DNA of 64,000 nucleotides from Sinorhizobium meliloti 4H41 (GCF_000375585.1 NZ_AQWP01000008.1:172903-236902); one strand, 5' to 3'. Positions 38,627 through 48,168 are shown, counted from the first letter of the stretch. Notes: generated by a model from the letters alone, not told the origin. Program-made: numbers and translations.

Positions 38627-41128
38627 TCATGGCTTGGGCACGAATTCCTTCGGCACCTTGTGCCCGTCCGCCTTGAACTGGAAAACGAAATAGGGCGGAA
38701 TGCAGAGACCTCTTTGGTCGCCCGCGTTGTTGTTCCTCCTGAGCCAGGCCTCGTCAGGCATCCTTTCACCGAAGAAATCGATCGCCAGACGCTTGCGGTT
38801 GTTGGCGCTCTCCTCGACGGACATGCGGGCATCCCTGCGTCGTTTCGCGCGCTCGTCGAACTTGGTCTTGGCATTGTCGAGCGAGTAGCCCATCGGGCTC
38901 AGGCAGATGTAATCGTCCCGGCAGGGATGTGCTGCGTCGCAGGCGCGGACCCCGGAATAGTTGGTGTAGATTCCAAAACAGTTGTCCGGTGTGCGCTCGC
39001 CCTCGCCGACCTCGTCCAGGCAGGGGTTGAAGCCGCTCGCGGCGAGAAGACCGCATGTCGCTTCCTCTGGCAGGCCGACGCATTCGGACAGCCGCAGCGC
39101 GCCGGCGGGAAAACCGCCGGTAGCCTGCTCCCGCACCCGCCGAGCATGCTCCTCGGCCGTCTCCATCCTTGTCTTGTCTCCCACCGTTATCTTCATCGGG
39201 TCGAGCCCGCCTCTACCTTCATAGGCCTCCTGGTGCGACGCTACATAGCTGTTGCCGATGGGGGCCGCAGGCGTGACGTGATCGGTCGAGATCGTCGTAT
39301 CGCGCGGCAGATCGTCCTTGAGGTCGGGAACCTTCGGATTGCGGGTGTATAGGTCGAAGCCGAATTTCTTCGACTCCACCTTTCCGACTTGCATGGGGTC
39401 GCCGATCTCCGTCACCCCGTCGGGACTGCTGCAAATACCAATACCCAGCTGGTTGCTGGACTGGAAGACGGACTTGCAGGCGAGAGGCTTGGTGCAACCC
39501 CATTGCCGCACGCCCTCCGGCGCCACGCCGTCCATCAGGCAGGTCGCGCCCCAGCCGCCGATCAGCTGGATGTCGAGATCCGCCACCATGTCGGACGCGG
39601 CTTGCGGTCTTAGTGCCGCATAACGGTTTAGGGGGCGGGCCGCATAGCTTGTCGCAAGTTCCGGGAATGTCGGAATCTCCCCGCTCGCGATCTGCTCGAG
39701 GATCTTCATGCGGCGGAGCTGGTCGCCAAAGAAATGCGCCGAACCCGGTAGGAAGACCGCGTTTACCGGCGAGGTGTCCGGGCGATCCGCGCCCGGCAAG
39801 TGAAATCCCGCAATGGCGCGCGTTTGATGGCATCCGGAACAGGATGCCTCGTTGAGCCGGGTGCGGAATTCGAGCGCCGATCCGACATAGCCGAGCGTGT
39901 AGTCCTTTCCGTATTTCTTAAGCGCAGCGTCGATGTCCTTATCATCGATGATCTGTTCTGCCTTCGTGGGGGCGTTCCAGAACGGCTGGTTGCCGGACCG
40001 GCTGGCGCCGCCGGGCGAGATCGAAATCGCGCGGCAGGCAAGAAACTCCTGCGGTATGTTTAGCAAGCCGTTGTCGACGTCACCGATGGCATTCTTACTC
40101 AGGAGATAATCGACCAGCGCCTGCCTGCTGATCTTCACGCCCCGCTTGTCCTCGCAGGTATTGTCGTCGGACGGCTTTCCCAGTAGCCGCGCCCGATCGA
40201 TCTGGTTGGTCATGTAGCTCGGCTTCCAGCGCCCGCCACCCTTGCCCGGCGACCATCGGAACACCCTTATGACATAGGTGCCGAGCGTACCGAAGTCTGT
40301 GGTGTCGGCCCCGGCCGCCACCCTCGATCCCTGCATGTTCAGCTCGATCCGCTCGATATCCTCCGGCTTCAGCACGGACACCAGCAATTTCGCCTGCTTG
40401 ACGAGATCTGCATTGGAGGTCCCGTTCTTGAGACGTTGGGCGTAGTCCAGCCAACGCCGGGCGACGTCCTGACAGCTTATCGTCTTGGACCATGGCCGCG
40501 CCGGAAAGACCACGTTCATCGTCACGGGAAGCCGTGATCGATAGTCCCGCGTCCCGATTGCTGTGCTCGGCAGCCGTCCTTCATAGGCGAATCGATAGAT
40601 GGCGCTGATTTCACCGCATTCCAGGCGCTCGTTATGACCATCAACCTTGTCTCGGTTGAACTGCCGGTCCATGCGGTTGATGACGCCGACCAGCTCGATG
40701 CGCGCGCCGGGATAGGTCAGAAAACCTATGTCGAGGCTTTTGGCGTTGCTTCCACCGAATTCGATGTGCTTGGGCAGGGATTTCAGATCCGTCTCCACCG
40801 TTTCCTGCACTTTCTCGAAGACCGAAAGCTGGAACGGGTTCGATGCGAAGTCCTTCTCTTTCATCATCGACCGGTCGTCCTTGAAGACGAGGCACTGGAA
40901 ATTCAGCGAGCCCGCCTTGGCGCAATCGTGGTCGTGGTGGTCGAGCTCCGCAAGAGTAACGGGGTCGATGATATAGGGTCCTATCAGCGGCGCCGGTATC
41001 GTCGCCGTCACTTGCTGCGCGGAGGCCGCGCCTCCTCTATCCGGCGCATAAGCCAGAAGCAGGGCGGACAGGACTATCGGAATGAACCGGACCGGCCGGC
41101 GGCGAAAGCATGCTGCAAAATTAAGCAT
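38627..41128 (-). CDS. Large exported protein with a c-type heme motif
   Basis: An 833-residue protein from the ATG at 41128, which has a GGGGGAA box. Signal peptide residues about 1-38 (ends near ASA-QQ). A single CSGCH (CxxCH) heme-attachment motif lies near residue 428, preceded by LGYVGSALEFRTRLNEAS and followed by GFHLPGADR. No other cytochrome landmarks are clear. The C-terminal quarter (from about 640) is Cys-rich, as in GLPEEATCGLLAASGFNPC and ACDAAHPCRDDYICL. It would be a periplasmic or surface heme protein of unknown partner. It stands alone on its strand. Length and Cys content suggest a multidomain redox or surface protein. Confidence 0.7.
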   Translation of the reverse strand: MLNFAACFRRRPVRFIPIVLSALLLAYAPDRGGAASAQQVTATIPAPLIGPYIIDPVTLAELDHHDHDCAKAGSLNFQCLVFKDDRSMMKEKDFASNPFQLSVFEKVQETVETDLKSLPKHIEFGGSNAKSLDIGFLTYPGARIELVGVINRMDRQFNRDKVDGHNERLECGEISAIYRFAYEGRLPSTAIGTRDYRSRLPVTMNVVFPARPWSKTISCQDVARRWLDYAQRLKNGTSNADLVKQAKLLVSVLKPEDIERIELNMQGSRVAAGADTTDFGTLGTYVIRVFRWSPGKGGGRWKPSYMTNQIDRARLLGKPSDDNTCEDKRGVKISRQALVDYLLSKNAIGDVDNGLLNIPQEFLACRAISISPGGASRSGNQPFWNAPTKAEQIIDDKDIDAALKKYGKDYTLGYVGSALEFRTRLNEASCSGCHQTRAIAGFHLPGADRPDTSPVNAVFLPGSAHFFGDQLRRMKILEQIASGEIPTFPELATSYAARPLNRYAALRPQAASDMVADLDIQLIGGWGATCLMDGVAPEGVRQWGCTKPLACKSVFQSSNQLGIGICSSPDGVTEIGDPMQVGKVESKKFGFDLYTRNPKVPDLKDDLPRDTTISTDHVTPAAPIGNSYVASHQEAYEGRGGLDPMKITVGDKTRMETAEEHARRVREQATGGFPAGALRLSECVGLPEEATCGLLAASGFNPCLDEVGEGERTPDNCFGIYTNYSGVRACDAAHPCRDDYICLSPMGYSLDNAKTKFDERAKRRRDARMSVEESANNRKRLAIDFFGERMPDEAWLRRNNNAGDQRGLCIPPYFVFQFKADGHKVPKEFVPKP

Positions 41129-41269
41129 ATGTTCCCCCAAACGCGCGCAATGCCAAGTTGATATTTTGGCCTCCTACCTTATTGTCAAGCGTGAAATACC
41201 ACTCAATACGCGCGAAAATTGTTTTCGGGCCGGACCATATCGAGCCAAAGTGGAGGATCTCAGGTGGCG

Positions 41270-41873
41270 ATGAGACGAGTTCTCGCAATAGTATTAAGCT
41301 CTTTCTTTCCGGCGATCGCACTTGCAGGATCTCCCGAAGCGTAACTTTCGCCCGGGAGGTTTCGGCCCTGCTCAAGAGCGCGCCGGTCGTGGCCCTTCAA
41401 CAGAGTGCGCTCAACGACAAGTCGATAGCGGTTGGCAATATGCGACATGGTGGGCCGAAGCAAAACGCGCCGGTGCAACGCCAACCTATCTCGAATTCGC
41501 GACCTTCACGGATACGCTGAACTTCAATGGCACCTGGAAGGAGCAGGCGAACGTCTCGCTCGCCGAGAAATTCCGCAAAGACCGCACCGATGACGATGTG
41601 TTCAAGGAAATCCTGGTCTACCTGGCTGCGGCTCCAGAAGGCCAGTATCAAGGATCCGAGGCACGTAAGAACGCCACACTATGGAAAGATCAGTCCCTGG
41701 TCGACGAAAAGCTTGATCTCTTGGTTTTTGCCTATCTCGTGGCCAGACACCTGACGAAGGAACACGCCGTGCCCTTCAAGCTCAATACGATCTCGCGGGG
41801 CGGCGCCATCCTGTTCGGCGGCGGATGGGTCAATGGCGAAAAGGTCCGGTTTCAATCGCCGCTACAGCAATAG
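41270..41873 (+). pseudogene. Exported protein, broken by frameshifts
   Basis: A signal peptide MRRVLAIVLSSFFPAIALA starts at 41270 and stops after GSPEA. Two further frames continue the protein: TFAREVSALLKSAPVVALQQSAL, then WQYATWWAEAKRAGATPTYL and on to AVPFKLNTISRGGAILFGGGWVNG, ending at 41873. Two frameshifts (near 41345 and 41435) separate them. Intact it would be about 200 residues. No family recognised. It lies 52 bases before the histidine phosphatase gene, on the same strand. Confidence 0.55.
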
Positions 41874-41925
41874 ATAATCTGCAGTCGCGTTCGCAATCGA
41901 GCAGTCTCGCAAGGGAGAGTAGGAG

Positions 41926-42483
41926 ATGACAATCACCGCACGCGCGAATGGTCTCATTCAGGTCTGTCTGGTCATGGTCATAGCACTCACTTTCGCGATG
42001 GCTCTGCCTGCGAAGAGCGTCGCCGAAGACGAGGTGACCACGATCTACATCGTCAGGCATGCGGAGAAAGACAAGCTCAAGCCGGGCGAGAAAGAACCGC
42101 CAGGCCCGGGCCTCACCGACGCGGGCAGGAAACGCGCGGAAACCTTGGCGGCGATAATGAAAGACGCGTTGGTGAAAGCGATTTACGTCAACGACTATCT
42201 GAGGACGCAGAAAACAGCCGAGCCTACGGAAAGAGATACCGGCGCGCCTGTGTTTCAGATTAAGGATCCGGCCGAGACCGTTAAACACGTTCTAAAGAAC
42301 CATCGTGGTCAGAGCGTCCTTGTCGTGGGGCGGACGACAACCGTCGACGATCTCGGTCGAGCTCTGAAGGTCAGAATTCCGACGCTGCGAGAGATACAGT
42401 ACGATCAAATGTTTATCGTGCGATGGACAGCGGGCAAATCCGAATTGGAAACCCGCAAATACGGCGAAATATCGCCGGACTAA
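41926..42483 (+). CDS. Exported histidine-phosphatase-like protein, second catalytic His missing
   Basis: A 185-residue protein with a Sec signal peptide (about residues 1-33) and the histidine phosphatase (phosphoglycerate mutase-like) fold. The phosphate-accepting IYIVRHAEKD motif is present (R44, H45), and LTDAGRKRAETL follows. The second active-site motif, normally GHS or GHSNT, here reads VVGRTTTVDDLG (R136), so the proton-transfer His is replaced by Arg. It may be catalytically weak or have a binding role. The ribosome-binding site is AAGGGAGAGTAGGAG. A terminator hairpin follows. Confidence 0.82.
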   Translation: MTITARANGLIQVCLVMVIALTFAMALPAKSVAEDEVTTIYIVRHAEKDKLKPGEKEPPGPGLTDAGRKRAETLAAIMKDALVKAIYVNDYLRTQKTAEPTERDTGAPVFQIKDPAETVKHVLKNHRGQSVLVVGRTTTVDDLGRALKVRIPTLREIQYDQMFIVRWTAGKSELETRKYGEISPD

Positions 42484-42486
42484 TCT

Positions 42487-42510
42487 GACGGGAGCTCTTG
42501 AGCACCCGTC
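42487..42510. terminator. Hairpin between convergent genes, probable bidirectional terminator
   Basis: GACGGG and CCCGTC arms enclose inner GCTC/GAGC arms, one A-A mismatch apart, within four bases of the histidine phosphatase stop and 21 bases before the end of the oppositely oriented M15-like gene. The T-run on the plus side is short (GGATTTG), so strength is uncertain. Confidence 0.55.
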
Positions 42511-42530
42511 GGATTTGCTTCGTGACGGCG

Positions 42531-43388
42531 TCAATCCTTTTTGCGCCGCGCTGCACGGCGTGGCGCGTTCGCCGGCGCCGCTGGCGCCCCATCGAGCAGT
42601 TTTTCGATTGCCGCCTCATCAATTGGTTCTTCGACACCTTCATCGGGGTGATCCATTGTGGACGTCCCGAGAAAGGACGCAAATACGTAACCGTCGATCA
42701 GGCCATCTCCCCGGAGGTCGACGCGCGCCCACTCGCCATCGAGCCCCAGGATCGTGAGTGAGGTGCCCGCTTCAAGCAGTCTTGCCCGGTCGAAGGCAAG
42801 GCCTGGTCCCCTTCGTAGCCAAAGTCCATCGCGCGCATTGACGGTCGAGCGAGATGCAGGCAGCGCGTCAGCTGACAATGCGAGCGCTGCCGACGTGAGA
42901 AAATCGTCAGCCGGATTATTCCATCCCTGGCGGGCCGCCGTCCGCAACCACTGTGGCGCATTGGCCGACAGCCCATTCTTACCCCACACCAGTTTCTGTG
43001 TATCGCTCGTCGTTCGACCAAAGCCGACATGGATCGTCTCCGGCCCCATGTAATCGGTTGCAGCGCCGATCCCGTTGGCGCCACGGGCAGCGCAGGCCGT
43101 TATGAATGGTGCGACCTGGTCGCCATCGCTATTGGTGAATCTGAGCGTGGTGCCGTTCTTTACGAGTTGGAGATCGGCTGCCCTACCGTTGTCGTGCCTT
43201 GGTGAGCCGGTCCAACCGCATGGAACATCTTTCAGATGAGGCGCGTGATTGCTAGGTTGACCTCCTGATGTAATTACAATCTTGTCGATGCCGGTGGCTT
43301 GCGCGGCCGAGTCCAAAAGTTCCCGGAGATTAGCGGCAATAGGACGGCAGCGGGTTGCATTCGACGGTGGTCCGACAATATCGACCAT
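42531..43388 (-). CDS. M15-like peptidase domain fused to a bacterial SH3 domain
   Basis: A 285-residue protein starting at the ATG after a GGGAGGAG box at 43388. The N-terminal part (about residues 15-125) carries the D-Ala-D-Ala carboxypeptidase-like zinc pattern: SNHAPHL, RHDNGRAAD (H65, D72) and ETIHVGFG (H120). A linker is followed by a bacterial SH3 domain (about 183-240, NARDGLWLRRGPGLAFDRARLLEAG) and a basic, alanine-rich tail. No signal peptide is evident, so it might be released by lysis or a special secretion route, like an endolysin. It is convergent with the histidine phosphatase. Confidence 0.75.
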   Translation of the reverse strand: MVDIVGPPSNATRCRPIAANLRELLDSAAQATGIDKIVITSGGQPSNHAPHLKDVPCGWTGSPRHDNGRAADLQLVKNGTTLRFTNSDGDQVAPFITACAARGANGIGAATDYMGPETIHVGFGRTTSDTQKLVWGKNGLSANAPQWLRTAARQGWNNPADDFLTSAALALSADALPASRSTVNARDGLWLRRGPGLAFDRARLLEAGTSLTILGLDGEWARVDLRGDGLIDGYVFASFLGTSTMDHPDEGVEEPIDEAAIEKLLDGAPAAPANAPRRAARRKKD

Positions 43389-43483
43389 GGTTCTCCTCCC
43401 GGGTGAGTAGATCACGTTCGCAGAATTGCATCCGCGCCTCATTTCTGCAACTATAAAGGTAAATTCGAAGGGGTTTCTGCCGT

Positions 43484-43849
43484 TTGCCGATTTTCCGTAA
43501 TGACGACCCACCCTATGGGAAGAAGCGCAAAAGCGGTCCGTGGAAAATTCCTTCGTCACTCTGGAAGATAGCGGTCCTACAGAAGACGCCGACGAAGGTG
43601 GCAGCCGCTGCCTTCATCGTGGGCCAGACCCAATATATCCGCGCTCTCTATGAGGCTAAGGTGTTTTCGGGGCTAAAGCCATACACCGTGGACGAGATGC
43701 GGAGGCGGCGCATTCAGACCACGATCGCTGCAATCGAATCCGAAACCGGGCTCGACTTTTCTGTCTTACGCCCGTTCGATGCTGAAGGATCGCTCGAGGC
43801 GACGCGACGCACGCGTTGGATCAGCGAGAACGCCGACATTATCATCTAA
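43484..43849 (+). pseudogene. C-terminal fragment of a DNA/RNA non-specific endonuclease
   Basis: Up to 121 codons. The sequence PIFRNDDPPYG, then GPWKIPSSLWKIAVLQKTPTKVAAAAFIVGQTQYI and IAAIESETGLDFSVLRPFD, is the C-terminal third of the NucA/Serratia-type (Endonuclease_NS) family. The catalytic DRGH motif and metal-binding Asn, which lie earlier, are missing; upstream sequence is the start region of the divergent M15-like gene. The enzyme is therefore truncated and inactive. Such nucleases are secreted toxins or digestive enzymes. Confidence 0.65.
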
Positions 43850-44158
43850 GTTGTCACCGGTCGCGAAAGCAACTGGGCGGTGTTTTTTTGTCGCATGCGT
43901 TCTTACGCGAGCGATGAAGCGAACAGACTCATTGTTCGCGCGTAGAGGAACTGCGTCGTTTCTGGTGCCCACCCGACCAGATGACGCAGGCGAGAGCTCC
44001 AGCTAAAAGAAACTCGTTTGTTCTGTCTCGTAATAGTTGTGGATATTTTCAGATTTAGAAGGAAACATCAGAGACCAAGGTTTCGTTTTATATAACTTGT
44101 TTACGGGGTGATTCGAAAATTTCAGGGTAAAAAATTCCGTTTGATTTTGCGGGGTACT
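43850..44158. other. Intergenic, no gene recognised
   Basis: Spacer before the lipoprotein operon, AT-rich in its second half. Promoter elements for the downstream operon probably lie here, but no clear pair stands out. A GTGTTTTTTTGTC stretch near 43878 may be a weak terminator tail. Confidence 0.45.
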
Positions 44159-45436
44159 ATGATTCTGCGCTGCGTTGCAATTTTGGCATGCATACTCCTT
44201 GCATCGTGCCAGCCAAGTGACGGCACTTACCTCATGAGGGGGCCGGGGTATGAGCTAAATGCTCGGCGCGCTTCAGGAGCGTCCTCCAATCTTTATGCCT
44301 ATATGAGCGTCATGTGCGCTGACGCCGGTCTTACGCCGGTATCGACCGGATACGCGATGGGCTGTCCGAGCAGTCTGGACACAACCGGGTATCAGACCAT
44401 GCTTCAGGCCGGTTTCAATGAAATAAACTCCGGGTGCAAAGCCTACGTCCAGTTCATTTTCGAAGAGCGCATGCGCGAACGCCGGTTCAAAACCAGCAAT
44501 TCCGCAATACAGGCATTCATTAGCGGCGTGCTGACGCTCGAGGGGGCAGGGACAGAACTGTTCTCATACCTGATCCTTTCATCTACGGCGGCCAATGCAT
44601 TTTATGACGCTTCCCGGATCGACCCCCTGCAAGGCATGACCGTTGAAAACATTTTGAAGATCGTCAGCGAGAGGCAGGCTGCCTTTGAAAAGGCAGCCTT
44701 GGCCAGAGCGGTCACATCAAGCCCACAACTCGTCCGGGTCTGGCGCGAATATCAGTGGCTCTGCACACCGCTGGCGATTAACTCGGACTTCAACGCTCTC
44801 GCGGCAGCGAGCATTGATGGCACGAGGGTCGATTTTGATGCCGATGCCCGCAAGCTCGTCGATGGCATCACGGGGACAATTGAACGGGTCCAAAAATTTG
44901 ACCCGAACAAGGGACTGACGCCGGCACCACAAACCGCGCCGGTGGATGGCACATTAAACATTGTTGAGAAAAACCTGTCGGAAGCTGCCGTCAAGAAACT
45001 TCAGTCGGCGCTGTGCACTGGCAGCGACGGGAACTTTGGCCCTGGCACGCGGGTGGCAATTAATGAGTGGCGAAGGGCGACTTCGGCAGATGGCCTCACC
45101 GATGCGGAACTGAATCAGGGGCTGTCGCCAAACGATGCTGTGTACCTTACGCAGGCCGCCAGCTGCACCTCTCTTGGATACAAGACCGCATATGAGCGCG
45201 GGTATTTGTACGATGCCCCAGCGTTGGAAGAGGGTGCGACCACGGTTTCGGTGGCGACGCGCCGGGCCGAGAGACTCGTATCCATTGCTACGAAGCTCGG
45301 TGCCAGCATCAGCGCGACAAGCATAAGGATGGACGCCTCCTTGCGCACCGCTATCCAGAAAAAGAGAGAAGACCTTAAGCTGTCGAAAGGCGACTACATC
45401 GATCACGAATTCATTATTGAAATATTCGAACAGTAG
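44159..45436 (+). CDS. Lipoprotein with a peptidoglycan-binding-like domain
   Basis: About 425 residues from the ATG at 44159; an upstream in-frame start at 44108 would add 17 residues but place the signal badly. A lipobox ILLASC (Cys near residue 17) marks it as a lipoprotein. A central helical region has paired cysteines (ASCxxx, MCADAG, GCPSS, SGCKAYV). The region near 290-320 (AAVKKLQSALCTGSDGNFGPGTRVAINEW) resembles a peptidoglycan-binding type 1 domain. The C-terminal 100 residues are unassigned. It ends nine bases before the double lysozyme-like gene, so the two form an operon. Confidence 0.72.
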   Translation: MILRCVAILACILLASCQPSDGTYLMRGPGYELNARRASGASSNLYAYMSVMCADAGLTPVSTGYAMGCPSSLDTTGYQTMLQAGFNEINSGCKAYVQFIFEERMRERRFKTSNSAIQAFISGVLTLEGAGTELFSYLILSSTAANAFYDASRIDPLQGMTVENILKIVSERQAAFEKAALARAVTSSPQLVRVWREYQWLCTPLAINSDFNALAAASIDGTRVDFDADARKLVDGITGTIERVQKFDPNKGLTPAPQTAPVDGTLNIVEKNLSEAAVKKLQSALCTGSDGNFGPGTRVAINEWRRATSADGLTDAELNQGLSPNDAVYLTQAASCTSLGYKTAYERGYLYDAPALEEGATTVSVATRRAERLVSIATKLGASISATSIRMDASLRTAIQKKREDLKLSKGDYIDHEFIIEIFEQ

Positions 45437-45445
45437 GGGCACGAG

Positions 45446-46870
45446 ATGAATACTTATCGGACCAATCGACCCTTTGTAAAACTCTTTGATGCAGCGAACG
45501 CCGCGACCCCTGAGAAAACTTTGGGCGCTGGGATCGCTCGGTTTGTCGGCGATGGCACGGTGCAAAACGGGCGCCTCAAGGTCACGAGGCTAGGCGAGAC
45601 CCAGCCGATCTGGTGGGTTGACGAAGATCATCTGACGATTTTGACCGCGGCGGAACTGACCGTCGAGCTGCCGCCGATCGTTGATCTGGAGTTCTATGAG
45701 GACGCGATGCTGGCAGCGCGGATGCTATCCGGCTTCCTCGGCTCCGGCGGCATGAATGTCGAGTACCTCCTCCTGCTCGCTTGGGCAGAGAGCGGCTGGA
45801 CCAACACAGACAGCCAGGGACGCGACGGCTCGGATGCCGACCTCAGCGGCCCTGTCGGTCCCTACCGGTTCGATGCGGATCTCTGGTCGTCCATTCTAGA
45901 GGACAGGGACTATGAAGAGGTTCTGCGCGGCTTTGCCAAGTTCGACCGGATCAAACCGCAGGTGCAGTGCTTTTTTGCTGCCGCGCTTGCCAATCGATTG
46001 CAGCGCGCTCTGGTCTCGAAGATACCGGGCCTCGACCCACCCGCCTGGCTGCTCCGTATAGGCCATCGCATCGGCAAAGAGGCAGTCGTCCGTTTCGCCC
46101 AATTGGCCGACGCGGACGCAGTCTCGACGAGCGTTGGAGGCGTCAGGGCCGTATCGGCTGCGACGGTCAATGCAAACACCAAGCTCTTTGCGAATAAATC
46201 CGACACGACGAAGTCTGAGGTTCTTGCGGCGGTCAGGGCGGAATTCGAAAGCGGCAAGCGGGCCGTGGTGAAGCGTCTGACCGATCTGTTAAAGCTTTCG
46301 GCAATCGACGGCATGATCGACGGGACGAGCCCGGACACCCGGCGCGGTGCCCTCGGATTTTTGGACTTCATCGCAAAGTACGAATCCGCCGGCAACTATA
46401 ATGCGGTGGTCGATCGCGTCAGAAATGAAAATAGCCCGAGGCTCGTCTCAATGAGCATCGAACAAATTCTGAAATACCAAAAAAATACCTTGGGAAGACG
46501 AAACGCTTGCGGAAAATACCAAATTGTAGAAGGAACCTTGAAGGGAAATTACGCGGCTGCGGGTTTGTCGCGAGACCATCTTTTCGATGCCGACGGGCAG
46601 GATCAGATCGCATTCCATCTGCTCATGACGGTGCGGAAAGGTGACGCTTTCCTAAGGTCCGACAGAGGGCAGGCTGCATTTGATAAATTCGCGCTAGCGG
46701 TGGCACAGGAATGGGCCGCAATGCCGGTTCTCAAAGCAATGACCGGCCACAATGGCGTCTCGATATCACGCGGCGACAGTTACTATTCAGGAACAGGGGG
46801 CAACAGAGCACTGACGACCGCGGAGGAATTTGAAGCCGCAATTCGGAAATTCATGAACGAGGTCCGCTAG
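45446..46870 (+). CDS. Double lysozyme-like cell-wall hydrolase
   Basis: A 474-residue protein with two glycosidase-like regions. An N-terminal SH3-like segment (about 20-70) precedes a transglycosylase-like region (about 85-190) with LLLLAWAESGW, whose Glu near 116 is the likely catalytic residue. The C-terminal domain (about 315-470) matches phage-type muramidases (COG4678): FLDFIAKYESAGNYNAVVDR, CGKYQIVEGTLKG and AVAQEWAAMPV. No signal peptide is present. The upstream lipoprotein gene is in the same operon. Cell-wall attack without a signal implies an injected effector, a phage-derived lysin or release by lysis. Confidence 0.75.
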   Translation: MNTYRTNRPFVKLFDAANAATPEKTLGAGIARFVGDGTVQNGRLKVTRLGETQPIWWVDEDHLTILTAAELTVELPPIVDLEFYEDAMLAARMLSGFLGSGGMNVEYLLLLAWAESGWTNTDSQGRDGSDADLSGPVGPYRFDADLWSSILEDRDYEEVLRGFAKFDRIKPQVQCFFAAALANRLQRALVSKIPGLDPPAWLLRIGHRIGKEAVVRFAQLADADAVSTSVGGVRAVSAATVNANTKLFANKSDTTKSEVLAAVRAEFESGKRAVVKRLTDLLKLSAIDGMIDGTSPDTRRGALGFLDFIAKYESAGNYNAVVDRVRNENSPRLVSMSIEQILKYQKNTLGRRNACGKYQIVEGTLKGNYAAAGLSRDHLFDADGQDQIAFHLLMTVRKGDAFLRSDRGQAAFDKFALAVAQEWAAMPVLKAMTGHNGVSISRGDSYYSGTGGNRALTTAEEFEAAIRKFMNEVR

Positions 46871-46979
46871 GTGGGAGGATCTGTTGGCGTTCCCGCACGT
46901 CGTTCAGGAAAGATACCGCCCAACCGGTCCAGACAGGCCCAGTACCTGAACAGAGCTAACTTATAAGCGCGGACAATCA

Positions 46980-47431
46980 GTGCAGCACGTCATCTGTGCT
47001 CAGCTTCTAGGTGTCCTCTCGACCGCACCCGATCGAACGCTGGTGTTTCACTATCAAGGACGTTCGGTTAAGTCCGGCTACCACCTCACCGAGGTGAAAA
47101 CTGGTCAGTACACGGCCCTCGACTGCGACGCCAACCCGGACCCGGTCAGAAATGCTCGTTACTCTTTTAGATATTCTAGAGAACGGCAGAACACGCTTGT
47201 CCGCTGTTACGTTGTCCGCGATCATCCGCAAAGTGACGTATCACATCCAGCTCGATTCGACATCGAAGCTGACGTTCGAGGTCAGCGATGGTGGGCGGCC
47301 GATGGCGCTCTACTGCGCGTCCTTTCCGAGTCTGATCGAAGAAGCGTTAGGTGGAGCTCGCGCCCAATCGTCGGTAAGATTGTAGACCAGTCTCCGTCGC
47401 GTGGTGCAACAATCTCACTCCAGGCGCCATG
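46980..47431 (+). pseudogene. DUF6428 family gene with a frameshift
   Basis: The first frame reads LGVLSTAPDRTLVFHYQGRSVKSGYHLTEVKTGQYTALDCDANPD, the DUF6428 N-terminus. A shift near 47145 moves to another frame, which continues EMLVTLLDILENGRTRLSA and SKLTFEVSDGGRPMALYCAS, the C-terminal half; a second shift occurs near the end. In rhizobia DUF6428 genes often sit with arsenic- or stress-related regulators, but no such genes are adjacent here. Not functional as written. Confidence 0.6.
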
Positions 47432-47631
47432 ATTTAGTGCGCGCAAATAGCGCGTCTAAATTGCACTAGTGCTTTCCAATGTTCTAATATGGGCGCATAG
47501 TCGCAGGGAGTAGCGAACGCGAGCCGCCCTATATCCGGCAGTTATAGTAGCCCGGGTTGGGGAAAAGGTTCTGACCTGCTGCCTGGAATGCTGCCGATTT
47601 AGCACAGAGAGGCGATCGCAAGGAGTGCACC

Positions 47632-48168
47632 ATGGTCGAGGATGAGCAAGCCGTCATTGAGTGGAGTGAGTTCAAGATTCTTTCCATCACGCCCACAGAA
47701 GCGAGAGTTGCCCAACCTGCGGTGTCCCCGGATGGGCGACAGATATCCATTCTGATCGAGGGCCTGACCGCACGGACAGATATCACAGCTCAGGCTACAG
47801 CGGCATCCATCCTTGTTGGATCTATAACCCCTAAGATCCCGGCGAGGAGCACTTGGTCTGCGATGCGCGCGGACTTTAGAGGGCAAGCGGTCCTGACAAA
47901 TGGGGCGCGGACGACGATCCAACTTGGGCTTGGGCGGGCAAGCGATAGCCAAACACTGACAACGCCTCTCCCATGCGGAGAAAACAATGTAGAAATCCTG
48001 CGGTCGCTCTACAGTCCAGTAGAGGCAACTTTGCCAGATTCCGAGAGCGGGGAAGTCACGTACGGCGCGATAACGATCTCGATCATGGTTACCGTCGCTT
48101 CCACTGGACCAGAAAGCGCAGCGCTCGTCGAATTCGATTCAATCGATCTTGATCTCTGGACGCGTTAA
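47632..48168 (+). CDS. Hypothetical protein
   Basis: A 178-residue soluble protein with an AAGGAG box eight bases before the ATG. Beta-rich composition, with ARVAQPAVSPDGRQISILIEG and a C-terminal GAITISIMVTVASTGPESAAL stretch. No signal peptide, no membrane segment, no recognised family. It overlaps the end of the transposase remnant on the other strand by four bases. Confidence 0.6.
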   Translation: MVEDEQAVIEWSEFKILSITPTEARVAQPAVSPDGRQISILIEGLTARTDITAQATAASILVGSITPKIPARSTWSAMRADFRGQAVLTNGARTTIQLGLGRASDSQTLTTPLPCGENNVEILRSLYSPVEATLPDSESGEVTYGAITISIMVTVASTGPESAALVEFDSIDLDLWTR

